From Aphrocallistes beatrix (lineage: Eukaryota; Porifera; Hexactinellida; Sceptrulophora; Aphrocallistidae): 64,000 bases of DNA. The number at the start of each line of letters is the position of its first letter. Within the stretch, counting starts at the first letter, position 1. The translations under genes were made by a program, and so were the position numbers. Under the pieces are notes generated by a model that worked only from the letters and a program-made list of their open reading frames with translations, searched no databases and was not told the origin of the DNA. Location: positions 3,906,001-3,970,000 of the forward strand of contig OY725503.1 of the NCBI GenBank assembly GCA_963281255.1, read 5' to 3'. Below are positions 24,644-33,632 of this stretch, in pieces.

Positions 24644-27600
24644 CTACACTTTGTAGAGCTGCGTTCTGTTTTCAGGGCTGAGCTGTGAGTAAGCAGCAAG
24701 CACAGCTCGACAAATGAACTCGTACTGAGCTAGATTCTGCACCATACTGCCTCTGCACTCTCTCAACTGCCAAACTATCCCCACTAAATCTATGGGCAGC
24801 CCCTTCTCCATCAGAGTCAAGGCTACGTCCATTACGATGTGTACCCCAGTGCGACCAATCCCGGCGGAACAGTGGACGATTGGTGCCGATTCTTTGCTCT
24901 CTCGGCGGACGACACTCACGAAAGAGAGGAAGGAATTTGTTTCCGCCGGCACTCCCTGGTCCGGCCAGGCTGTGTAGTGCAACTGCGTGATAAACCGCTC
25001 CCCTGAATGCAGTTGGTGGCGAATACGAAGTTTGCGACGTGTGAAAATAGTTTCTTTATGCTCCTCCATAGTCGTTACTTCTATCCCTTCGTAATGAACC
25101 GTCTTCTCCGAGACCTCTGACTCCGCAAGCTCAGGCCAGTAGCGATAGCATTTATTCTTACCTGTGACACGTGAGGCATAATCTCACACCAAATCGGTGA
25201 TGATTGAAATAAATGAACGCACTTACCTCCTTCCTTGAGCGAAGTGAGCATGACGATCAGTGTACATCCCTGGTCCCATACCATGCACCAGAAGTCCTGA
25301 CAGGTGTGCTTCAAAGGACCCTGTGTTACCAAGTAATACCTTTTCTCTAAAAAACAATGAGAAATAAGGCACGAATTAACATACAATAGGGCCACATCGG
25401 TCAGAGGACATTTGCGGAGAACCGTATTAACCGAAAATATTTGGTATTAGTTTCTATGCCTCCGCTTAATCGGGGAAAAATGTCCTCTGACCGATGTGAC
25501 CCTATTAAGCGGAGTCAACTGTATATAGTAGGTACCTTTCGGGTCGATGGTGATTTCTACTTGTGAGGCGTTTATATAGTCTGCTTCAATGGATAGTTGC
25601 ACCCGTGTCTCATCATAGGGGAGGATGTCCTTGTATCTGTTCTTCTTGAAGTTGTCTGGGTATCTCGCTGCGTCGGTGCTCCTAGGAGGGTTGGTGGGCT
25701 GTGGGGGGATGGACAGGAAACTCTCCATACAGGATCCATCCTGGAGAGACTGAGAAATCAGCTGGATCGATTGGGGGAGTGTGAGAGGTGACATATCTAT
25801 ATTAATATATGATATAAGTAATTTTAAAAGCTCAGATGTCAAAAGTGTGTTAAGGACTAATGCAGCGGTTCCCAACCTGGGGTCCATGGACCCCTTAGTG
25901 GTCCACAGGATTCGAAATTTTGTGTTACGGTTAATAGGAGGGGGTCCACAGAATATAGGAAATTTTTATAGGGGGGCCCACAGCCCAAAAAGGTTGAAAA
26001 CCGCTGGACTAATACATACTAGGAGGAGCGATTGCAGAAGGTGTGTAGTTGATAGAAGATCTCGATACAGAATAACTTGTGTCGTAGGACCCTACGCGGA
26101 GATGAGAATCTGAACAAGGCGTTATGCTAATATGTTGGGGGAACTGTAAGGTTGCTTCTAAACTCTTCTTTTTCCGTCTCACTGTCAACTCGAGTCCATC
26201 CGTCTTGAGGTCTTTGCCTGATTTTATGAATTTGACTAGTTGGTTGTGAGAGAATATTTTAACTGAATGGTTATTAACCTAGATAGTTAAATGCACGTCA
26301 TGAGATGTAACGTTAATTAACAGAGATGATCGCCTGTAAGGAACCTTGATTAGTTCGTCTCCGATCATGACTGGGGTGGGGTACGCCTTACTGGCAGGAG
26401 AGTCTGACATAACTCTGGACACGATAACCGGTTCGTCTTGATTCCTCTCTTTCCCCTGAATGTTGAATCCATACCGACCCTCTACATCGGATTGTAGCAG
26501 CAATTTTATCTCTTCTCGAGCTAGAAGCAATTCAAGAATGTCCTAAAAACTCTTAATGATATTGACTGTGCATAGTATGCTATTCACTACCTGGAACAGA
26601 TTGATACTGCATGCTCGAGTCCATGGACTCTTGTCTACCGTGCATCAGCTCCAGCATTTGTGTGTGTGCTATGCCTAGTACGGCGTTGTACTCCTCGGGT
26701 TCAAAGTTCCCCTCTCTACTCCCACTCGAACCGCTTTCTCCAGAGGATAGAGATCTGGTGGCTATCGTGAAGTGAGAACCTGCGTGTGTAGACAAGGAAT
26801 GTCCATTAGTTCATTATTGGAACAATAAAACATATTTACAAACTTATGCGAATTATGACGCAACAATGAGTACCTTCAGTGAAGGCTTTGCTAAAGCCAT
26901 TAGGACGCATCACGCCTGCAGGAGAGAAACGGGGGTGGCTGTTCGGGATGAGTGGAGGTTGCTTGTAAGAAGGGGGCGTCCCTCTGGGTACGGAGTATTG
27001 GAGGTTTTGCTGATCTTTCATTAAATCCTCCTGGCTCTGACTGTAATGTAGAGACCTGTGAAATGCATTTATCACACTGGTAAATACTAAAATTCATGCC
27101 TCCATTCGTTCCTATATGTGAGGTGATTAAGCAAGAGGCACTGAAGTATACCTGGTAGAAGGAGGTGGGAGAGTGGAGAATTGGTGAGTTACGGAGAAAC
27201 TTGTTTTCGAATCTGTGGGTGATCGAGGAGGAAATTTAACGGGTACCCTTTTAGCAGTCCCATGGGGCGTGATTGTTGGTGTTAAGAATGGACTAGGGAT
27301 GAGTTCCGCTGCGCTGATGCCAAGGCTGGTAGTTCGTTCTCTGATTGGTAACGGGGGCGGAAGATCAGTCAAACTTCTCTTCTTCTCCATGAGCTTAGCT
27401 AGAAAATCCAATGAATCATAAATCTTTTTATAAATCCGAAGACTCCTGGCTTTTTTTAAGACGAATATTTTCAAAATTGTATCAGAATTTCGCCATATTT
27501 TTCCCAAAAAAACCTTCGTTATTATCATATTTAGTAAAAACCTTTATTTCTCTTAATCGCATCCCCAATTTCTTCCAGTTCTTCATACTCATTAATTAGA

Positions 27601-29588
27601 ACAGGACTGCTGGGAGCTTTTTTGATTTTGAGAGATTGTGACTCTTGCACAGATGAAATCCGCTGAAGACCTTGCGGTGTAGGCACGCCTCTGTAGAGAA
27701 AATCTAATAAAGACATACCATTCGAGTTCGCGTTTATTAACACTGATCCTTGAGTGGTTAAATTCCATCGAACATATAGGTAAACGTGAATAAAGATTTA
27801 TATGTTGTTGCTAGTAAACTTCTCAAGTGTTAAACTATGAGAACTGAATACTGATAGTTCTTCTCCAGTGATGAGAAGCTGTAGTATGGAGAGTGAGGAG
27901 CATTTGTAAGATTAGTTCTAGTGTGTGGTATATAGATAAGTTGAATCAATAGAAACTGCACTGAAGTCGGAAATACTAATAACGGATATGGAAAAAGCAG
28001 ACAATGCTTCGCGCCTGGTTAGAAACAATGGTACCAAAACAAATTTTGATGTGAGAAAAATACAAAATATTTATGATAATATGTACTATTATTTGGGGAG
28101 TTATTAATTAAGAACCTGTCAAGAGCCCTGTCAAACGAATTAGTCCTGCTTCTCGCATCTTCAACGCCTGATTCTGTGCCGACAAGCTCAGAGCTGAGAG
28201 TTCTCACCTGATTGAACATTCCATTGCTCCTATCTCCTGACTCTAGCAACACATTATGTTGCTGGGCATTAGGGACACTGTTAGTGTGGATCAGAGAACG
28301 CTGAACTATCGGGAGGGAGCTAGCCACCGACGTGATGCTAGTGCCCGGCTGTGCAGGACTGGGGGGAGAGAGACAGAGCAGTCCTTTGAGGCTGTTGGAT
28401 GAGTTGTTGCGCTTAATCGGAAGGACAGGTGTGTGGTTAGCGGGATTAGTGACGGATTTGGCACTTGTAAAGAATGCATGGTAATCCCTACAGAGTTGCC
28501 AGAAGTCCTTGCAGATGCGTGTGTTGGAAAGTTTGAACTCCAATTCCGTCTTCCTGCCCGTTCTCTGGTGCTTAACCATCAGAATGAACTTGTTACGTCG
28601 TGAGCTGATTCGTAGGATATTTTTCCAGGGGAAAATCTCGTGGAGAATCCTCTTCTCGAATAGACTGACTCCGAAGTGAGAAACTGCCACCTGGACATGG
28701 TTGTTTCCTTTGCGAGCTGAGCAGCAGTTCATCCCATAGTAGTCAATTTCTGAGAAATGAAAGGCATTTAACAATACATCTATGGTTCATTCATTTAACT
28801 ACTCTTTGAATTTCATACCAAGTTAATACGTATTATTATATCATAAAATGAAACCGTATTTATTTAGAATTTCGGCTTACTAGAAGCGATAGAGAGAAAG
28901 AGTAGCTCTGCCTGGGCAGGAGGGAATCCCTTCTTCTCACTGTGAATGTGAGATACGTTCATGAAGAACTGTACATTCCTTTCCTGAATAAACCGAAACT
29001 GATGAATATAGTCTTCGCCCACCCGAGACGGATCAAAGTCCCCAAGCTCTGCTTGCAGGCCGAGAGCGCATAGCTGTTCAAGAGTGGTCTCCGAACATGG
29101 CAACCGTCTACAAATGTTTGTGACCGTAAATGAATGTATATTAATATATACGTATATAGAAGAATAAACTAAAAACACGTGCTTAAATGCGATGAAAGTA
29201 TGACTATCACTTGAATAAAGTATAATGCCACTCACTTGGTATAGAGATCTAACTTTATCTGCAGGTAGAATAGGTAGCGGGTGAACTCCTCCTTACAGCG
29301 TGAGGGGGTTGGGGGGTAAAATTTAACACGAAAATAGAAGTGAGCGTGTTTTAGTTTTGAGAAATTAGCAAACTGCTTTTTTAAAGTTCTCTCTGAATCT
29401 ACCCATTTCAGTTGTCCTTCTTGCTGGAACTGGAGACCAAAGAACATGGTCTCCACCAGTTCGATCTGATTAAACACGTGCTGTAGCAAGGAGTGCCCAG
29501 AGCATCCCCTGTCTACCTCATAGCAGAGTTCCGCTCCGTCCAAGAATTGGACTTGGCATAGCAGGAGAGGTGTGGGGGAAGTTTCCAT
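24644..29588 (-). CDS. FERM-PDZ non-receptor tyrosine phosphatase (PTPN3/PTPN4 type)
   Basis: Cytosolic, membrane-associated tyrosine phosphatase. Twelve exons join in frame to about 1104 residues: 29236-29588, 28881-29107, 28116-28749, 27542-27690, 27152-27398, 26874-27055, 26591-26779, 26345-26520, 26020-26278, 25536-25796, 25227-25346 and 24644-25161. The first three exons encode the FERM domain and FERM-adjacent region. Exons 4-7 encode a Ser/Pro-rich linker. Exons 8-9 encode one PDZ domain ([21 protein letters not shown]). Exons 10-12 encode the phosphatase: [11 protein letters not shown], a WPDQGVP loop and the catalytic P-loop [11 protein letters not shown]. All key residues are intact. 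Order and size match vertebrate PTPN3/PTPN4 (about 910-930 residues) with a longer linker. Two introns carry transposon fragments. Confidence 0.92.
25385..25521. mobile_element. Pogo/Tigger-like MITE fragment in phosphatase intron
   Basis: A large hairpin: ACATCGGTCAGAGGACATTT (from about 25393) is matched by its complement ending near 25496. The right end reads CCGCTTAAT..., GGAGTCAACTG followed by TA, which is the terminus seen at another copy in this window (47157-47342). The left terminus is missing, so the copy is truncated. It lies inside the intron between exons 25536-25796 and 25227-25346. Confidence 0.65.
25863..26006. mobile_element. hAT-type MITE in phosphatase intron
   Basis: A 144-bp element with ends CAGCGGTTCCCAACC and GGTTGAAAACCGCTG. 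It is flanked by an 8-bp near-duplication, GACTAATG at 25855-25862 and GACTAATA at 26007-26014. The CAG-GGTT terminus and 8-bp duplication are typical of hAT elements. It is too short to encode a transposase. It ends 13 bp from the splice donor of the PDZ-side exon (last base 26020). Confidence 0.88.
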
Positions 29589-29950
29589 TCTAATAAATAT
29601 ACCTCTAAGCCTAGTTTCAGCTACTATATAGCCAGAAAGAAGAGCTAGCAAATCTAATTAAAAAATAATCGAATATGCTTAATTAGAATATTTCCAAAAA
29701 TTATAACCGAACAATAATAGAATCCTTACAAATTGTATGTGTACGATGTCTCTATTTTAAAATAGTGTTCTATCTAGATACCACAGGGGTACAGTTGGGA
29801 GTAAATTAATTAGAATTTAGGAGAGCAGAATATCAATTTATATATTTTGATTCCTCTACGTAGACAGAGCTCGGGAAAAATTTGCTTGTTTTTAGTTACA
29901 TTAATTGAATACCCCAAATAATACCGAACTACTTCGGTTGATAAATTCCA

Positions 29951-30658
29951 CTATAACATGCAATTGATAAGATACGTATTCGTGTCCAGCTCAGATTTTT
30001 CTTTCAGTCTAGACAGAGCCGAGTCTAGAGAGAGCGGATGCGCTAGGTTTTCTGGAGCTCGGAAGAAGGGACATTTGTTGAACAGTACAGCGTCCAAGGC
30101 TACCTTCATTTGAACAGCAACTCGAATCGGAGGTATCTGATCCTCTAGTGCTACAGCCCCGATAAGGGAATTAATTCTGACAGCAGAATCTTTGTTGAGC
30201 TTGCGTACACGTTGTAGGGCTGCTCTAAGGGAGAGCAGTGTGCTCACTCTATTCACTTTACCTGTATCAATTCGGCGTGTGGGAGTATAGATCAGATGAT
30301 GTTTGTGTGTGGGTAGGGGTAGGTGGACTGATTCACCCACCAACAGCTCACTATTGTGTTTTTCATGGATAATCGAAGTTAATTTATCTTGAAGATTTGA
30401 ACCGAAAAGTTCAATAGCTTTAGAATGTAATTCATCATCTTGTGGTGTTAGGAATCCGAAACTATTTCCAGGGATGATAAGAGCTGAATTTGGGATTAGT
30501 TCGACTTGGTCCATTCCAATCTTTTCTATCTCGACTAATCCAGCGTATCTTGAATTTGCAAACACGTATTTCCAAGCTGTGACTAACTCTGGGTTGATTG
30601 AGCATAATTTGAAATGTTCTAACCATTTCATTGATTCAGATTCTTTTTCAGAAGCCAT
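29951..30658 (-). CDS. Macro-domain-like protein (ADP-ribose-binding fold)
   Basis: A single-exon 235-residue protein. The block ALIIPGNSFGFLTPQDDE, then VGESVHLPLP and HLIYTPTRR, matches the N-SFGF ... G-V-L ... APTxR layout of a macro-domain branch best known from bacteria, fungi and protists. Macro domains bind or hydrolyse ADP-ribose derivatives. The N-terminal 30 residues and the last 60 lie outside the core. Substrate and catalysis cannot be read from the sequence. It sits alone between the phosphatase and the minisatellite region. The family assignment is from pattern memory. Confidence 0.65.
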   Translation of the reverse strand: MASEKESESMKWLEHFKLCSINPELVTAWKYVFANSRYAGLVEIEKIGMDQVELIPNSALIIPGNSFGFLTPQDDELHSKAIELFGSNLQDKLTSIIHEKHNSELLVGESVHLPLPTHKHHLIYTPTRRIDTGKVNRVSTLLSLRAALQRVRKLNKDSAVRINSLIGAVALEDQIPPIRVAVQMKVALDAVLFNKCPFFRAPENLAHPLSLDSALSRLKEKSELDTNTYLINCML

Positions 30659-31452
30659 CTAAATAAAAATTTAACATAAGTTAGTTTTGATTTTATCACT
30701 AATTGGGAATAGCTATAGACCAAACTAAACGTATATACATCAATCAGAATGACTCCCTAAACTTGAAATTTGTGGAGCGGCACTATCAGTCTGTAGACTG
30801 ACATGTTTCCACTTGTATACTCTAGGGATGCGAATAAACGGAAGGGGTGGGAGGTTGGACGGTAATTTATTTATTTATACGCCGTAAAAGCTGTGTTTGG
30901 ATTAAATTAAAAGTCAATTTGTGAATTCAATAAACGTGCGGGTTAGAATAAGCGCAACGAGAAGGCGGTGCAAGAAATTTCAGCAATTAATAAGCAGGGG
31001 ACCTGTTATCCCGACCCCTAGAGTAACTACACTCTACCCCGTTCCATGCAGGAGGAGACACCTGTATCAAGCACTTGTTCATTTCTGTTATAATTAGAAA
31101 TAAAGCAGCAGTAAATATCTGTAGGAGGCAACACCTGTTTCAAAGGCATCCGCACTCATGTCTAGTCGACAGGTGTTTAGTCTTGCAGGTGTCTACTCCA
31201 GATAAATATTGACAGGTGCACACTGACAGATGCCTACTGCTGTGTGGGATCGGAGATAGTATATATACGGGTGAAGAAGCTGCAGAAATTATATTGCCGG
31301 CAATATTTGCTATCTTCAACTCTTCACCTCATCACCCCCGGGGGCATCGCTACACAGCCAACTCTCCAGCAGGTTAGTATTATCCTACTCTTACACTTGA
31401 CAAAGACTTTACAAATAGACCGACCTGGACTGGACCTTTTATCCTTTTTAGA

Positions 31453-31782
31453 TTCAGACTGAGGGACTGGCAGATCTTCAGACTGAGGGACTGGCAGATC
31501 TTCAGACTGAGGGACTGGCAGATCGTCAGACTGAGGGACTGGCAGATCGTCAGACTGAGGGACTGGCAGATCTTCAGACTGAGGGACTGGCAGATCTTTA
31601 GACTAAGGGACCAGATCGTCAGACTGAGGGACTGGCAGATCTTCAAACTGAGGGACTGGCAGATCTTCAGACTGAGGGACTACCAGATCTTCAGACTGAG
31701 GGACTGGCAGATCTTCAGACTGAGGGACTACCAGATCTTCAGACTGAGGGACTACCAGATCTTCAGACTGAGGGACTTCCAA
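31453..31782. repeat. 24-bp minisatellite (about 13-14 copies)
   Basis: Head-to-tail copies of a 24-bp unit, AGACTGAGGGACTGGCAGAT plus CTTC or CGTC, with a variant in which GGC becomes ACC. One copy near 31600 has lost several bases, breaking the 24-bp register. Because the unit is a multiple of three, long frames stay open on both strands, for example an 8-residue period EDLPVPQS on the minus strand. There is no start codon or domain to support coding. Confidence 0.93.
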
Positions 31783-32754
31783 ACTGCCAGACCGTCGTAC
31801 TAAGGTATGTGTCAAATTTTAACACATCACACTCACTTCTTTCCCATTTTCAATCTAATCAACTCCCTCCTTCTTTCTAGGTGTGAGATGTCTCTAGCCT
31901 CATTCCTCACTCATCGCTAACTTCATCATTTCCTGGGTAGTAGGGTACATTATTTTGCAGTTAGGTCAGTAGACTAGGTTAATAAACTTTCAGTGCGCTT
32001 TATGAGGTATTCCAAATTATACCTCCCGTCTAGGTTCAGTTTATCGTTTCGTGCATACCCCTTAGAGGGGTATAGCTAAAAATTGTTGATTCTATTAGGT
32101 TTAGAATACTTATTTGGGGGGAGGGGGGAGGGTTGTTAATTATGAGCTTCGAAGTTGTCCATGTGGTCTCCTCAATACATTCGTTAAGATAGGTTAAGGT
32201 TCAGCTTAAGGTCGAATAAGAGAGTAACTCTTCGTTTTCGTTGACGTGTAAAGTTAGGTTATAAGGTCGAATTCGAATATCGTTCAAAATTAAGTTCAGT
32301 GTAGGTGTAAGTTCGAATACCCTCGTATCGTTTCAAGTTCAGTTAAGTTAAGTTTAAATTAATGTCCGTTTTAGTCATAATTTTACATCCAAAATCCAAT
32401 CGTTCTCATTGTTGCATCCTAAGGGTATTGGGAGGTCCTTAAATGGTGTCAAGGTATAAGTATAAGTATAGTAAGTATACAGTTAGGTTACATAATGAGG
32501 GGTCTCTCAATTCGGAGGGGCTCCGGCCTTGACACCCTCCAATTCAAGCTCAGGTTGGGGAAAGGTACATGAATGCGTCCCAAGTGCATTCACAGTTAGC
32601 CACAAAACGGCTGCTGGAACCCTGAGGGGTCAACCTGAGTAATTAACTATAGGAATGGGGAGGGAGGGAAACATAGAAGGGGCATACACAGCAGGGGGGG
32701 CCCACAGTTCGGTGACCGGAGAGGAAAGGGTGGTGGTGGTGGTGTAGGTGGAGC

Positions 32755-32906
32755 CGGGGCGGAGTTACACGGACCGCGTCACTACACTGATGGAGGAGCT
32801 ACACGGACCGTGTAACTACACTGATGGAGGAGCTACACGGACCGCGTCACTACACTGATGGAGGAGCTACACGGACCGCTTACTACACTGATAGAGGAGC
32901 TACATA
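32755..32906. repeat. 34-bp tandem repeat (about 4 copies)
   Basis: Four near-identical copies of a 34-bp unit containing GGAGCTACACGGACCGCGTC and ACTACACTGATGGA. The last copy has lost a few bases (GACCGCTTAC). It is non-coding as far as can be seen. Confidence 0.9.
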
Positions 32907-33632
32907 CAAGCTTTATCACTATCCTTACACCAATCGGGATCTCTTGGGGTCTCGTTCTCTTTTCTAGTATGCCTATGCAACGCAAAGTTTTTATTGTTTT
33001 AAGCTTTATTTGTTTCAATTTTACACAAAGTTATATTAAATTGCTGGAATCATTATCAATTCGTCATAACTCTCTCATCATACTCATAATATACGTAAAC
33101 TCACATATTTTATTTGGCGTACCTGGCAACATAAGCACTTCATCCGCCATATTTACAACGAAAAGTTGATGATGATATTAACTATTATTTCTTGTTGCAG
33201 AATAGCTAAAAACAAAAGTTATTCTAATCTTTTCAGGCATAATTATTCTGGTTAATAAATGCTAGAAAACCAACATGTTGCGAAAAATCAAAATTAGATG
33301 AAACAATTTCCTCTGATGTTTTATTTAGAAAGCCTCGTCACTTATTACAAGGACACCAAATCATTCTGAAAGTGTCCGTATGTTATAATTTTAGTGAACA
33401 TATTGCAAAACATCCTTTAATTCATTAACCTCGTGGAAAACATATTTAACTGCAATATCAGCTTTCAATGGTGTCCAGAATACTTAATGTGTGGTTGATA
33501 ACGCAATTATAAAATCTATGACTTGTACTTTTTCAATAATCAATTTATTCCAAACTTGGGCAAATTATAAACAAATCAGAATGATATTAAACTTAACAGG
33601 ATAGTTACGGTAATCAGATTAGGGAATGATCA

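Larger units (their letters stand above)
30659..33632. other. Gene-poor region with minisatellites
   Basis: Almost 3 kb with no convincing gene. The left part (30980-31230) has several short repeats of an ACACCTGT/ACAGGTG motif. The 24-bp and 34-bp tandem repeats are listed separately. Short ORFs in and near the repeats lack ATG starts or are purely repeat translation. A non-coding transcript with a donor near 31376 and an acceptor near 31450 is possible but unproven. The segment 33020-33630 is plain AT-rich DNA downstream of the kinase stop. Confidence 0.6.

Noticed and set aside
31603..31815. Minus-strand ORF with repeated EDLPVPQS octapeptides
   Set aside because: It is only the translation of the 24-bp minisatellite, lacks a convincing start context, and the other strand is open too.
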